Below are positions 9,726 to 20,832 of a DNA stretch of 64,000 nt, piece after piece. The notes under the pieces were generated by a model. The model had not been told where the DNA came from and did not search any database. It worked only from the letters and a program-made list of their open reading frames with translations. Every line of letters starts with the position of its first letter. The first letter of the stretch is position 1. The DNA is from Mammaliicoccus sciuri (GTDB lineage Bacteria; Bacillota; Bacilli; Staphylococcales; Staphylococcaceae). The DNA is taken from assembly GCF_025561425.1 (NCBI RefSeq), contig NZ_CP094824.1, forward strand, positions 1,054,001 through 1,118,000, in the 5' to 3' direction. The translations under genes and the position numbers were made by a program.

Positions 9726-10073
9726 TCATTTCGGCTTTTCGAGTCCTTCCACACCTTCTTTGTCATATATCTTTTTCCATCGCACAATAATAGATGGGGT
9801 ATTTAGGCCAAATTTAATCGCTGTATCTTGGAAGGAATCGCCTGTTCTTTTCATATAGTTTAATACATTTATTTTGAATGTAACAGAATAAACTGTCTTT
9901 TTCTGTTTCTTTTTAATGCCATCTACACCGAATGATTGAAAGGCTTTTACCCATGTTCGTATAATAATTTTATCAGGTATATTATATTTTTTAGCTAATT
10001 TTCGATAACCATAATGGCCATCTAGACAATCTCTTACAACTTTCAACTTAAATTCATCACTATATTTTGTCAT
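9726..10073 (-). pseudogene. Truncated IS3-family OrfA
   Basis: 115 residues with two helix-turn-helix units (EFKLKVVRDCLDGHYGYRKL and TFKINVLNYMKRTGDSFQD), alignable by eye to the intact OrfA next door but clearly diverged. The reading stops at a TGA supplied by the end of the invading element, right after GVEGLEKPK. The coiled coil and all of OrfB are missing, so it cannot encode a transposase. Confidence 0.8.
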
Positions 10074-10125
10074 ATTAAAACACCCCCTAAAGTTAGTTTT
10101 TTTACTCTAACTTTAGGGGTGCAGT
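9729..10125 (-). mobile_element. Remnant of a second IS150-like element
   Basis: Only the left end and most of orfA survive. The end reads GGTACTGCACCCC on the minus strand (about 10116-10128) and resembles the TGTACTGCACCC type I recall for IS150. The element is broken at 9728 by the first IS; its orfB and other end are not present to the left of 8236. It in turn lies inside an IS1182-type transposase gene. Confidence 0.7.
10082..10123 (-). repeat. IS leader inverted repeat covering the orfA ribosome site
   Basis: On the minus strand CACCCCTAAAGTTAG pairs with CTAACTTTAGGGGGTG across a short A-rich loop. The right arm includes the GGGGGTG ribosome site of the truncated orfA, so transcripts entering from outside would fold over the start. 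The intact element has a similar, less perfect arrangement near 9674-9722. Confidence 0.6.
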
Positions 10126-10127
10126 AC

Positions 10128-10421
10128 CTAAGCTACGTTAGTTTCAATTTCTTTAATAGTTTGCCTCATTGATTTTATGCCAAATAATCTTTGAATCAGT
10201 AAGATCTTAACTAAGATAACAGGATCAATAGAAGGACGTCCGTTATCTAAACAGTATTTATCTTCAACAAGTTCATAAACGAAGTTTAAATCTAATACTT
10301 TATCAACTTTTCTCAATAAATGATTTTTAGGTACTAACTCTGAAACAGAAATCATTTCATATTGGTCACGTTTATTCTCGGATTTATTTAACATAGAATC
10401 AACTCCTAAATAAAATTTCAA
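10128..10421 (-). pseudogene. N-terminal fragment of an IS1182-type transposase
   Basis: 97 residues matching the start of IS1182/IS1272-like transposases as I recall them (SVSELVPKNHLLRKVDKVLD, then DNGRPSIDPVILVKILLIQRLFGIKSMRQ). The protein ends at ETNVA, where the second IS150-like element begins and supplies a stop, so the catalytic domain is absent. The start may be a few codons inside the frame; ATG at 10391 (MLNKSENKRDQ) is an alternative. This is the outermost layer of the nested insertions. Confidence 0.75.
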
Positions 10422-10462
10422 CTATATTATAAAATGGATTATTAATTTTTGGTATTTTTTTA

Positions 10463-10533
10463 GCGCTGACTCCTGCGGGAACAGCATGATTCGAAGACTA
10501 CAGGCTGAGAACATGCCCGCGGAAAGCATGCGC
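10463..10533. repeat. GC-rich structured intergenic repeat
   Basis: A 71-bp segment far richer in G and C than its surroundings, bounded by GCGC at both ends. CTGCGGG can pair with CCCGCGG, with GCATG / CATGC inside. I recall similar CTGCGGGA...CCCGCGGAAAGC elements scattered in Bacillales genomes, but this was not searched. It lies next to the IS1182 remnant and may be part of that element's end or an independent repeat. Confidence 0.5.
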
Positions 10534-10576
10534 ATAAAAAAATGCCGGCAAAGTCTAAGACTTTGTCGACACTCTG

Positions 10577-10604
10577 AGAAGCGAAATTTTTCGCTTCTTT
10601 TTTT
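10577..10604 (+). terminator. Terminator-like hairpin
   Basis: AGAAGCGAA / TTCGCTTCT with a four-base loop, followed by seven or more T. It points rightward and insulates pcrB from the insertion-sequence region. Confidence 0.75.
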
Positions 10605-10646
10605 ATGATAATTGTCCTATTTCATTTCGGAATTTAATCTTAAAAA

Positions 10647-10655
10647 TGCTATAAT
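10647..10655 (+). promoter_or_regulatory. Extended -10 promoter of the pcrB operon
   Basis: TGCTATAAT, a perfect extended -10, lies 31 bases before the pcrB start. No good -35 is visible at 17 bases. It probably drives pcrB-pcrA-ligA-camS. Confidence 0.6.
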
Positions 10656-10685
10656 TAATCTTATGATAATTAAAGGAGTTTAAGT

Positions 10686-11369
10686 ATGTACGATATAAAT
10701 TTGTGGAGTCACGTATTTAAATTAGATCCAGCGAAATCAATATCAGATGAGGACTTAATGAAAATATGTGAATCTGGTACGGATGCTATTATAATTGGCG
10801 GTACTGATAATGTTACGGAAGATAATGTACTAAATTTAATGAGCAGAATTAGACGTTATCCGCTACCATGCGCACTTGAAATTTCTAATATTGAAAGTGT
10901 TGTGCCTGGTTTTGATTTTTATTTTGTACCGAGTGTTTTAAATAGTAATAATGTTGACTTCCATAATGGTCTGCTTCAAAAAGCTGTTAAGGAATATGGC
11001 TATATGATGGATTTTGATGAAATTTTCTTAGAAGGCTATGTTGTCATGAATGAAGACAGTAAAGTAGCGCAATTGACTAGTGCGAAAACGGATTTAGATG
11101 AAGAAGATTTAATCAGTTATGCAAGAATGGTAGATAAACTTTATCATTTACCAATTTTTTATTTAGAATACAGTGGTAAGTATGGAAAAGTGGAAGAGGT
11201 TAAAGCTGTTAAAGAACATTTAGAAAACGCCTTACTTATTTATGGTGGCGGTATAGATAATTTAGACAAAGCGAAAGAAATGGCAGAATATGCTGACATA
11301 ATTGTAGTCGGTAATGCCATTTATGAAGATTTGAAAAAAGCTTTACAAACAGTAAAAGTAAAACAATAA
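10686..11369 (+). CDS. pcrB: Heptaprenylglyceryl phosphate synthase
   Basis: A TIM-barrel prenyltransferase that joins heptaprenyl diphosphate to glycerol-1-phosphate, making an archaeal-type ether lipid in Bacillales. It has 227 residues. The phosphate-binding C-terminal segments [17 protein letters not shown] and [13 protein letters not shown] are visible, as is the early [15 protein letters not shown]. Start ATG follows AAAGGAG. It is the first gene of a four-gene run with pcrA 12 bases downstream. Confidence 0.93.
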   Translation: MYDINLWSHVFKLDPAKSISDEDLMKICESGTDAIIIGGTDNVTEDNVLNLMSRIRRYPLPCALEISNIESVVPGFDFYFVPSVLNSNNVDFHNGLLQKAVKEYGYMMDFDEIFLEGYVVMNEDSKVAQLTSAKTDLDEEDLISYARMVDKLYHLPIFYLEYSGKYGKVEEVKAVKEHLENALLIYGGGIDNLDKAKEMAEYADIIVVGNAIYEDLKKALQTVKVKQ

Positions 11370-11381
11370 AGGAAGGTTTTT

Positions 11382-13562
11382 ATGAACGCATTGTTAGATA
11401 GAATGAATGACGAACAGAAACAAGCAGTCAAAACAACTCAAGGGCCATTACTGATTATGGCAGGTGCAGGTAGTGGTAAAACGAGAGTATTAACGCATAG
11501 AATTGCGTATTTATTAGATGAGAAAGATGTTTCTCCTTATAATGTTTTGGCGATTACATTTACTAATAAAGCAGCTAAAGAGATGAAAGAAAGAATTAGC
11601 CATTTAGTTGGTCCTGAAGCTGAAAGTATTTGGATATCTACATTCCACTCAATGTGTGTAAGAATCTTAAGAAGAGACATTGACCGAATTGGAATTGAAA
11701 GAAACTTTACAATTATAGATCCGACTGACCAAAAATCAGTTATTAAAGAAATATTGAAAAAACAAAATATAGATAGTAAAAAATATGACCCAAGAACATT
11801 TATTGGTGCGATTTCTAATTTAAAAAATGAATTAAAAACAGCAGAAGATGCTGAAAAAGAAGTTAGTGATTTTCATGCCAATATGGTCGCTAGTGTATAC
11901 AAAGGCTATCAAGAAAAGTTGCTTAGAAATCATGCATTAGACTTTGATGATTTAATCATGATGACAATTCAATTATTTAATAGAGTGCCTGAAGTTTTGG
12001 AATACTACCAAAATAAATTCCAATATGTTCATGTCGACGAGTATCAAGATACTAACAAAGCACAATATACGCTTGTTAATTTATTAGCAAGTAAATTTGA
12101 AAATATATGTGTCGTAGGTGACTCTGACCAATCAATTTATGGTTGGAGAGGTGCAGACATTAAAAATATTTTATCATTTGAAGAAGACTATCCAAATGCA
12201 CAAACAATTTTCTTGGAACGTAACTATAGATCAACAAAGACGATTTTAACTGCAGCAAACGAAGTGATTCGTAATAATGCTGAACGTAAACCTAAAGCAT
12301 TATGGACTGATAATAACTCAGGCGAAAAGATAAAATATTATGAAGCAACAACTGAAAGAGATGAAGCAGAATATGTTATTCGTCAAATATTAAAGAAAAA
12401 ACAAGAAGGTTATAAAAACCAAGACATAGCCGTGTTATATCGAACAAATGCGCAATCACGTGTACTTGAAGAAACGTTCATGAAATCTAATATTCCTTAT
12501 ACAATGGTTGGCGGAACAAAGTTCTATGACAGAAAAGAAATTAAAGATATTTTGAGTTATTTAAGATTAATTTCAAATAGCAATGATGATATCAGTTTTG
12601 AAAGAATCATTAACGTACCTAAAAGAGGTATTGGACCGACATCTGTTCAAAAAATTGCGCAATATGCAGCGATGAATCAATTGAGTTACTTTGATGCGTT
12701 AGGAGAAGTGGATTTTATTGGTTTATCTAAAAAAGTTACTGAAGAAGGCGCAGCATTTTATGAGATGATGAACAACTTTATGCAACAACAAGAGTTCTTA
12801 TCTGTAACTGAAATAGTAGAACAAATATTAGAAAAATCTGGTTATAGACGTATGTTAGAGAACGAACAAACGATTGAATCACAAAGTAGACTTGAGAATA
12901 TTGACGAGTTCTTATCAGTAACAAGAGACTATGAGAAAAACACACCAGTTGAAGAGCAATCATTGATGAACTTCTTAACAGATTTATCACTCGTTGCAGA
13001 TGTTGATGATGCAGATTTAGAAGCGGGTGTAACATTGATGACAATGCACTCAGCGAAAGGTCTAGAGTTCAAAGTTGTATTTATCATTGGTATGGAGGAA
13101 AGTATTTTTCCACACTTTAGAAGTCTTCAATCAGGTGAAGAACATGAAATGGAAGAAGAACGCCGAATTGCGTATGTAGCTATTACGAGAGCTGAAGAAG
13201 AGTTACACTTATCTCATGCGACAACTCGTACATTGTTTGGTAGATCTCAAGCGAACTTAAAATCAAGATTTTTAAAAGAAATTCCAGAAGATTTACTGGA
13301 TGGCGTGAAACCAAAAACATCATTCAAGCAAAAACAAACATCAACACCTAAACGTAGTTTTGCAGGTCGTATGAATACGAAGCAAAAACCAGAAACATCT
13401 TGGAATGTTGGGGATAAAGTAACTCACAAATCATGGGGTGAAGGAATGGTAAGTGCTGTGAATGATAAAAATGGTTCTGTTGAATTAGATATCATTTTCA
13501 AAAAAGAAGGACCAAAACGTCTATTAGCACAATTTGCACCTATTGAGAAGAAAGGGGAGTAA
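11382..13562 (+). CDS. pcrA: ATP-dependent 3'-5' DNA helicase PcrA
   Basis: Superfamily 1A (UvrD/Rep-type) helicase for repair and plasmid rolling-circle replication, essential in Gram-positives. It has 726 residues. Walker A AGAGSGKT is at 27-34. The helicase DEYQDTN motif lies at about 219, followed by [32 protein letters not shown] and [10 protein letters not shown]. The last 60 or so residues ([18 protein letters not shown]) form the C-terminal Tudor-like RNA polymerase-binding domain. It is followed by ligA after three bases. Confidence 0.97.
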   Translation: MNALLDRMNDEQKQAVKTTQGPLLIMAGAGSGKTRVLTHRIAYLLDEKDVSPYNVLAITFTNKAAKEMKERISHLVGPEAESIWISTFHSMCVRILRRDIDRIGIERNFTIIDPTDQKSVIKEILKKQNIDSKKYDPRTFIGAISNLKNELKTAEDAEKEVSDFHANMVASVYKGYQEKLLRNHALDFDDLIMMTIQLFNRVPEVLEYYQNKFQYVHVDEYQDTNKAQYTLVNLLASKFENICVVGDSDQSIYGWRGADIKNILSFEEDYPNAQTIFLERNYRSTKTILTAANEVIRNNAERKPKALWTDNNSGEKIKYYEATTERDEAEYVIRQILKKKQEGYKNQDIAVLYRTNAQSRVLEETFMKSNIPYTMVGGTKFYDRKEIKDILSYLRLISNSNDDISFERIINVPKRGIGPTSVQKIAQYAAMNQLSYFDALGEVDFIGLSKKVTEEGAAFYEMMNNFMQQQEFLSVTEIVEQILEKSGYRRMLENEQTIESQSRLENIDEFLSVTRDYEKNTPVEEQSLMNFLTDLSLVADVDDADLEAGVTLMTMHSAKGLEFKVVFIIGMEESIFPHFRSLQSGEEHEMEEERRIAYVAITRAEEELHLSHATTRTLFGRSQANLKSRFLKEIPEDLLDGVKPKTSFKQKQTSTPKRSFAGRMNTKQKPETSWNVGDKVTHKSWGEGMVSAVNDKNGSVELDIIFKKEGPKRLLAQFAPIEKKGE

Positions 13563-15569
<2,007 letters not shown>

Positions 15570-15580
15570 AGGTTAAAGAT

Positions 15581-16768
15581 ATGAAAAAAGGATTTCTTAT
15601 TTTAGCGTCTGTAATATTGCTTACAGCATGTTCATCAGATACTACCCAAAAAGATAATCAAGATAATTCAGATAAAGAAAAAGAGCAAACAAAGCAAATT
15701 TCTACAGGTATGCAAATTTCCAGTGATTATTATCGAACATTACTACCATTTAAAGTAAGTGCTGCTAGAGGTTTAACACAAGATAATATGACCTCTAGTT
15801 ATAACAGTGAAGCATTTGAAAGTGGATTGTTAGATATAAGTAAACAAACATTTTCACCTGATGATTACTTATACAGAGATGGCCAATTCTTAGATAAAGA
15901 TACTGTGAGAGCATATTTAGCACCTAAATATACAAAAGCAGAAATCAAAGATATGAGTGATGATGAAAAAGAACAAAATAATGCACGAGAAAACTTAGGT
16001 TTGAATCCAACTCATAAAGGAGAAACAGATCCTGAAAAAATAGCTGAGAATTCACCTACATATTTATCACATATCATCGAACAAGATTACTTCACAGAAA
16101 GTGATGCTAAAAAACAAAAGATTTCTGGTATGACAATTGGTTTAGCGATGAATAGTGAATATGTTTACCAAAAAGAAGAATACGGCGAAACATATACGAA
16201 GAAACTTGATAACAAAGAAGTAGAGAAAAAAGGTAAAGAGATGGCTGAAGAAATCCTTTCACGACTTCGTGTAAGAGATGACCTCAAAAATATTCCAATT
16301 AACTTTGGTATATTCATACAGTCTGGAGAAGGTGACATCAAACCAGGTAAATTCGTTTCTTATGCTTCTAGTGAAGGCGGTAAGCGTAACGTTAAAAGTT
16401 GGGAAAAAATGAACCAAAAATATGTCACAATCCCATCAAACGATGCAGCAGATTTAGATGAAAATTTAAATTCTAATTTTGAACAGTTCAATCAAGACTT
16501 ACAAAAATACTTCCCGAACTTTACACAATCAGTAGGAACAGGTAAATTTGATGACGATAAATTGACAGAACTTGAAATAAAAGTACCACTTGATTATTAT
16601 GGAAAAGCAGAAGTAATTGGTGTGACTCAGTACGTAGCAGACCTATCTCAAAAATACTTTAAAGGTATAGATGATTTAGAAATATCTATCGTAGACGGAG
16701 AAGAACCACAAGCACTAATTACAAAGACTAAAGACGATGACGAACCACAAATTCATATTTATAAATAA
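15581..16768 (+). CDS. camS: CamS family sex-pheromone lipoprotein
   Basis: A 395-residue lipoprotein with signal MKKGFLILASVILLTAC and lipobox LTAC, then an acidic linker. The signal peptide of S. aureus CamS releases the enterococcal pheromone analogue cAM373. The signal here differs in its exact residues, so I make no claim of pheromone activity. The mature part (SSYNSEAFESGLLDISKQTF and later PQALITKTKDDDEPQIHIYK) fits the family. Its function in the cell is unsettled. Last gene of the pcrB-pcrA-ligA-camS operon. Confidence 0.9.
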   Translation: MKKGFLILASVILLTACSSDTTQKDNQDNSDKEKEQTKQISTGMQISSDYYRTLLPFKVSAARGLTQDNMTSSYNSEAFESGLLDISKQTFSPDDYLYRDGQFLDKDTVRAYLAPKYTKAEIKDMSDDEKEQNNARENLGLNPTHKGETDPEKIAENSPTYLSHIIEQDYFTESDAKKQKISGMTIGLAMNSEYVYQKEEYGETYTKKLDNKEVEKKGKEMAEEILSRLRVRDDLKNIPINFGIFIQSGEGDIKPGKFVSYASSEGGKRNVKSWEKMNQKYVTIPSNDAADLDENLNSNFEQFNQDLQKYFPNFTQSVGTGKFDDDKLTELEIKVPLDYYGKAEVIGVTQYVADLSQKYFKGIDDLEISIVDGEEPQALITKTKDDDEPQIHIYK

Positions 16769-16772
16769 TTAA

Positions 16773-16810
16773 AAAGAGAGTCTGGAACAGAAATGTTCTA
16801 GACTCTTTTC
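16773..16810 (+). terminator. Terminator after camS
   Basis: Stem AGAGTCTGGAACA / TGTTCTAGACTCT with one mismatch and a GAAA loop, followed by TTTT. Confidence 0.85.
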
Positions 16811-16829
16811 GTATTTTTAGAAATATGGG

Positions 16830-16990
16830 TCTGAATATTGCAAGTGAGGTGTGACAAGCAATGTTGGAAGTCTGAATATTGCAAGTGAGGCGTGACAAGC
16901 AATGTTCAGGACTTAGTATTTATCAAGACTGCCCAAACAAGATAAATATGAGCCTCATATATTGCAAGACTCCCTAAACAAGCAACATAG
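16830..16990. repeat. Series of four hairpins with constant 16-base loops (family B)
   Basis: Fills most of the gap between the convergent camS and putP genes. Two units repeat with a 41-bp period (stem AATATTGC / GCAATGTT, loop AAGTGAGGYGTGACAA). A third has stem GTATTTATC / GATAAATAT with loop AAGACTGCCCAAACAA. A fourth has stem TATATTGC / GCAACATA with loop AAGACTCCCTAAACAA. Loops keep 16 bases, starting AAG and ending CAA, while stems differ but mostly still pair. Confidence 0.7.
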
Positions 16991-17023
16991 TCCCTAAAGT
17001 TACAGCTATTTTTCCATAAGAAA

Positions 17024-17052
17024 AAGACTGGCACATTATATGTACCAGTCTC
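17024..17052 (-). terminator. Terminator after putP copy 1
   Basis: On the minus strand AGACTGGTACA pairs with TGTGCCAGTCT (one G-T pair) around TATAA and is followed by TTTTTC. Confidence 0.85.
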
Positions 17053-17059
17053 TTCTATA

Positions 17060-18592
17060 TTAATCTTCTTTTAAAATACGTTTCATACGATCTAAGTTAT
17101 CGGTAACTTCTTTATCTGGCTTTTTAGTAAATGAACTTACAATAACTGTAACGACAATGTTTGTGAAGAATCCTGGGATAATTTCGTATAATTCGAAAAT
17201 ACCACCATGACTTTTCATCATAATCCAGAATAGTACGACGATTGAAGAAGTAACCATACCTGCGATTGCACCGTTTTTTGTTAAGCCTTTCCAGTATAAT
17301 GCCAATAATACAAGTGGTCCAAATGCTGCACCGAATCCTGCCCAAGCATTACCTACGAGGTTAAGGATAGTGTCGTTTGGAGTCCAAGCAAGTAATATTG
17401 CCACAACTGCTACAACTAATACAGCAAATCTACCTACCAAAACAAATTCTTTATCTCTATTTGATTCATTACCACGTTTTTTAGTTATGATTTTATAGAA
17501 GTCTTGTGTTAAAGCACTTGATGTAACGAGTAATTGAGATGAAATTGTACTCATAATAGCTGCTAAAATTGCTGCTAAGAAGAACCCGCCAACTAATGGG
17601 TGGAATAACACTTGACTCATTAAGATGAAGATTGTTTCTGGGTTATCAATTGTTTGGCTTGTATCATGAATGTATGCAATACCAGTTAAACCAACTAAAC
17701 ATGCACCTAATAATGAAACTGCCATCCAACTAATACCGAATCTTCTTGCTGTTGGTAATTGTTTATGTGATTTAATAGACATAAATCTTACAATAATATG
17801 TGGTTGTCCAAAATAACCAAGTCCCCATGCAATTAATCCTATGATACTTACAACTGAAGTTCCTTTAAACCAATCTAAGTTTGTTGGTTTAACTTCTGCT
17901 ACAGTGTGGAAAGTATCTAACCCGTTTAAAGTTAATAATGCCGCGATAGGTACCATAATCATCGCTATTAACATGATCACACCTTGGAAGAAGTCTGTTA
18001 GTGAAACAGCTAAATATCCTCCGAAGAATGTATATATTACAACGATACCAGCAGTAAATATAATACCAAGACGATAATCCATACCGAATGCACTTTCGAA
18101 TAAAGTACCGCCTGAAACCATACCAACTGAAGTATATAGTGTAAAGAATACTACAATGATAATACCTGAAATAATTTTTAAAGCATGTGTATTATCTGCA
18201 ACACGTTTCTCGAAGAAATCTGGAATCGTAATAGCATTTCCAGTATGTTCAGTATATACACGTAATTTCGGTGCTACTAATATGTAATTTAACCATGCAC
18301 CTACTGTTAAACCGATAGCAAGCCATGTTGCTGATAATCCAACATTGTAAACTTCACCAGGAAGTCCCATAATCATCCAACCACTCATATCGGATGCACC
18401 AGCGGATAATGCTGTTACATAAGGACCTATACTACGGCCACCTAACATGTACTCATCTAAATTGCTTGTTGATTGTTTATAAGCATAATATCCAATTGCT
18501 AATAGAACAACAAAATAGACTAAAATCATGAAATAAGTTTGCCAGCCTGAAGCTACTCCAGTGCTCGCATCAATTTGTCCTAAAATAAACAT
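17060..18592 (-). CDS. putP: Sodium/proline symporter, copy 1
   Basis: Proline uptake coupled to sodium; a sodium:solute symporter (SSS) family membrane protein of 510 residues with about 12-13 helices. Typical motifs are visible: [35 protein letters not shown] (helix 1-2 sodium and proline site region), [31 protein letters not shown] and [17 protein letters not shown]. Start ATG lies behind AGGAGCGG. A second, highly similar copy lies directly upstream on the same strand. Loss of this copy would leave the other. Confidence 0.93.
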   Translation of the reverse strand: MFILGQIDASTGVASGWQTYFMILVYFVVLLAIGYYAYKQSTSNLDEYMLGGRSIGPYVTALSAGASDMSGWMIMGLPGEVYNVGLSATWLAIGLTVGAWLNYILVAPKLRVYTEHTGNAITIPDFFEKRVADNTHALKIISGIIIVVFFTLYTSVGMVSGGTLFESAFGMDYRLGIIFTAGIVVIYTFFGGYLAVSLTDFFQGVIMLIAMIMVPIAALLTLNGLDTFHTVAEVKPTNLDWFKGTSVVSIIGLIAWGLGYFGQPHIIVRFMSIKSHKQLPTARRFGISWMAVSLLGACLVGLTGIAYIHDTSQTIDNPETIFILMSQVLFHPLVGGFFLAAILAAIMSTISSQLLVTSSALTQDFYKIITKKRGNESNRDKEFVLVGRFAVLVVAVVAILLAWTPNDTILNLVGNAWAGFGAAFGPLVLLALYWKGLTKNGAIAGMVTSSIVVLFWIMMKSHGGIFELYEIIPGFFTNIVVTVIVSSFTKKPDKEVTDNLDRMKRILKED

Positions 18593-18757
18593 ATTCCCGC
18601 TCCTTTATATTTATATTTTAAAGTTGCACGTTGACCATTATACACAAATGAAATAATAATCAAAGGGTAAAAAGTAAATTATCCGTATATTCAGTTTATC
18701 ATTTATATAGAATGATGTCACAATTTGTTCATATTTAATATTGCTCTATGCCTTGCG

Positions 18758-18772
18758 GTGTAAATGTTTACA
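18758..18772 (-). promoter_or_regulatory. Possible CcpA cre site upstream of putP copy 1
   Basis: The plus-strand sequence GTGTAAATGTTTACA matches cre (WTGNAANCGNWNNCW) at 13 of 15 positions and has TGTAAA/TTTACA arms. It lies about 165 bases upstream of the putP start, rather far for direct repression. Confidence 0.4.
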
Positions 18773-18833
18773 AAGGATTTGCCTATGACGTATTTTGCTC
18801 ATAAAATTTCGATGTAAACTTTTTTTAAAATTT

Positions 18834-20363
18834 TTAGCTTTTTAAAATTTGTTCCATGTCGTAAAACTTTTTAAGGTCATATTCAACAGGTGGTTTCGTC
18901 ATTAAGCTCACAATAACTGTTATGATCATACATGAAATAAATCCAGGTATGATTTCATAAAATTCAAAAATACCACCATGATCTTTCATGAGTATCCAGA
19001 AAATAACGACTAATGAACCAGTCAAAATTCCTGCAATTGCGCCGTATTTAGTTAGACGTTTCCAATATAGTGATAATAAAACTATAGGTCCAAATGCTGC
19101 GCCAAATCCAGCCCAAGCATTACCAACTAAATTTAAAATTGTATCATTTGGATTCCACGCGATGTACATCGCAACGATTGATACAAGTAAAACAGATAAG
19201 CGTCCTACAAGAACGAATTCCTTTTCATGACTTTTATCTTGCAAAGTTTTTCTGCGCAATAACATGTAAAAGTCTTGCGTTAATGCACTAGATGTTACAA
19301 GAAGCTGTGAAGAAATTGTACTCATAATCGCAGCTAAAATTGCTGCTAAGAAGAACCCTGCAATGAGTGGATGGAATAAAATTTGACTCATCACGATAAA
19401 GATTGTTTCTGGGTTTTTAACTTCTATATTAGAGTGTTCAACAAAAGCAATACCAATTAATCCTGTCAAACAAGCACCTAATAAAGAGATTGCCATCCAT
19501 GAAATACCAATTCTACGTGCTCTAGGCATTAATTTATGCGTTTTGATAGACATAAAACGTACTATAATATGTGGTTGACCGAAGTATCCTAATCCCCAAG
19601 CAAGTAAACTGATGATACCAACTGTAGTTGTTCCTTTGAACCAATCTAAATTCGTAGGCTTTAAATCACCAACTTCACTAAATGTGTCGAGACCGTTTAA
19701 CTTTAACAGCGCAACGATAGGCACTAATACCAATGCTAAGATCATAATGACACCTTGGAAGAAGTCCGTTAATGATACAGCTAAATAACCGCCGAAAAGT
19801 GTATACAAAATAACAATACTAGCGGCTATAAATAAACCGACATGGTAATCTAGTCCAAATGCACTATTAAATAGTACGCCACCAGCTACCATTCCAGAAT
19901 GTGTGTATAACGTAAAGAATACAACGATAACTATCCCTGAAATGATTTTAACGATTCTTGTATGATCTGATAATCTTTTTTCAAAAAAGTCAGGTAAAGT
20001 AATAGCGTTATCAGTCAGTTCAGTATAAATTCTCAAACGTGAAGCGACGAGTATGTAATTAAGCCAAGCACCAATTGTAAGACCAATCGCAATCCAAGTT
20101 GCTGATAGACCAATACTATATACAGATCCCGGCAAGCCCATAATCATCCAACCACTCATGTCTGAAGCACCTGCTGATAGGGCAGTAACAAGTGCACCTA
20201 AATCTCTGCCGCCTAACATATATTCATCAAGCGTGCTTGTCGAACGTTTGTAAGCATAAAATCCAAATGCTAATAAAATGGCAAAATAAATAGCAATCAT
20301 GACATATGTTTCCCAAGAAGTTTCGACTTTAACATTCTTAAAAGTATTTCCAAGTATAAACAT
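18834..20363 (-). CDS. putP: Sodium/proline symporter, copy 2
   Basis: A 509-residue paralogue of the neighbouring putP with the same motifs: [49 protein letters not shown] and [17 protein letters not shown]. The frame is open to 20606, but that would run into gatC. The true start is ATG at 20363, which has GAGAGGTGG upstream and gives MFILG, the same N-terminus as copy 1. A perfect cre site and a TGTGTATAAT promoter lie upstream. No terminator is seen between the copies, only a 241-base gap. Confidence 0.92.
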   Translation of the reverse strand: MFILGNTFKNVKVETSWETYVMIAIYFAILLAFGFYAYKRSTSTLDEYMLGGRDLGALVTALSAGASDMSGWMIMGLPGSVYSIGLSATWIAIGLTIGAWLNYILVASRLRIYTELTDNAITLPDFFEKRLSDHTRIVKIISGIVIVVFFTLYTHSGMVAGGVLFNSAFGLDYHVGLFIAASIVILYTLFGGYLAVSLTDFFQGVIMILALVLVPIVALLKLNGLDTFSEVGDLKPTNLDWFKGTTTVGIISLLAWGLGYFGQPHIIVRFMSIKTHKLMPRARRIGISWMAISLLGACLTGLIGIAFVEHSNIEVKNPETIFIVMSQILFHPLIAGFFLAAILAAIMSTISSQLLVTSSALTQDFYMLLRRKTLQDKSHEKEFVLVGRLSVLLVSIVAMYIAWNPNDTILNLVGNAWAGFGAAFGPIVLLSLYWKRLTKYGAIAGILTGSLVVIFWILMKDHGGIFEFYEIIPGFISCMIITVIVSLMTKPPVEYDLKKFYDMEQILKS

Positions 20364-20421
20364 GAAAAACCACCTCTCACTCATTGACATAAAATTCAGA
20401 AAAAAATTCTGATAATTTATT

Positions 20422-20444
20422 ATACACAATGTATGCGCTTTCAT
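20422..20444 (-). promoter_or_regulatory. putP copy 2 promoter with a perfect CcpA cre site
   Basis: On the minus strand ATGAAAGCGCATACA (20444 to 20430) matches the cre consensus WTGNAANCGNWNNCW at all 15 positions. It is followed by TGTGTATAAT, an extended -10. The cre lies in the -35/spacer area, where CcpA would block RNA polymerase. CcpA control of proline uptake is known in S. aureus; its operation here is inference. Confidence 0.7.
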
Positions 20445-20529
20445 GTAGTTAATTTTTAATAACTTTAGATTTTTATATGAAAATTTGTTAAAATTATATG
20501 ATGTTAGATTAACTAAGGAGGCGTCGCAC

Positions 20530-20829
20530 ATGACGAAGGTAACATCTGAGCAAGTTGAACATGTTGCTAATTTAGCTAGACTTGAAGTTTCACAAGACGA
20601 AGTCAATGAATTAACACAATCTTTAGAAAAGATCTTAAACTTTGCAGGACAATTAGATGAAGTTGATACTGAAAATGTTGAACCAACATTCCACGTATTA
20701 GACTTACAAAATGTTCTAAGAGAAGATAAGAGTGAATCAGGAATTCCTCAAGAACAAGCATTACTTAATGCGAAAGAAAAAGAAGCGGGGCAATTTAAAG
20801 TTCCAGCAATTATGAATGAGGAGGACTAA
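20530..20829 (+). CDS. gatC: Asp-tRNA(Asn)/Glu-tRNA(Gln) amidotransferase subunit C
   Basis: The small stabilising subunit of GatCAB, which amidates Glu-tRNA(Gln) (and in some species Asp-tRNA(Asn)), replacing a glutaminyl-tRNA synthetase. It has 99 residues beginning [20 protein letters not shown]. An upstream in-frame start at 20485 is rejected because AAGGAGG sits just before 20530. The C-terminal [15 protein letters not shown] is typical. GatA follows 3 bases later. Confidence 0.95.
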   Translation: MTKVTSEQVEHVANLARLEVSQDEVNELTQSLEKILNFAGQLDEVDTENVEPTFHVLDLQNVLREDKSESGIPQEQALLNAKEKEAGQFKVPAIMNEED

Positions 20830-20832
20830 AGC

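Larger units (their letters stand above)
8236..9728 (-). mobile_element. IS150-like IS3-family insertion sequence, apparently complete
   Basis: About 1.49 kb, bounded by related ends: TGTACTGAACCCAAA at 8236 and, on the other strand, TGATGTGAACCCAAA ending at 9728. It carries orfA and an overlapping -1 frame orfB encoding a transposase with an intact DDE triad. No target-site duplication is visible: the left flank GAG and right flank TTT differ, so one flank may have been rearranged after insertion. The element disrupts a second IS3 element to its right. The end positions are approximate to a few bases. Confidence 0.8.

Noticed and set aside
15581-15640. cAM373-like pheromone peptide in the CamS signal
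   Set aside because: The signal sequence near the lipobox does not show a peptide that I can confidently equate with the known pheromone.
18834-20363. Tandem putP copies as an assembly duplication
   Set aside because: The two copies differ at many codons and in flanking sequence, so they are true paralogues.
20364-20606. Long N-terminal extension of putP copy 2
   Set aside because: It overlaps the start of gatC, has no membrane-protein logic, and a strong ribosome site plus the copy 1 N-terminus place the start at 20363.
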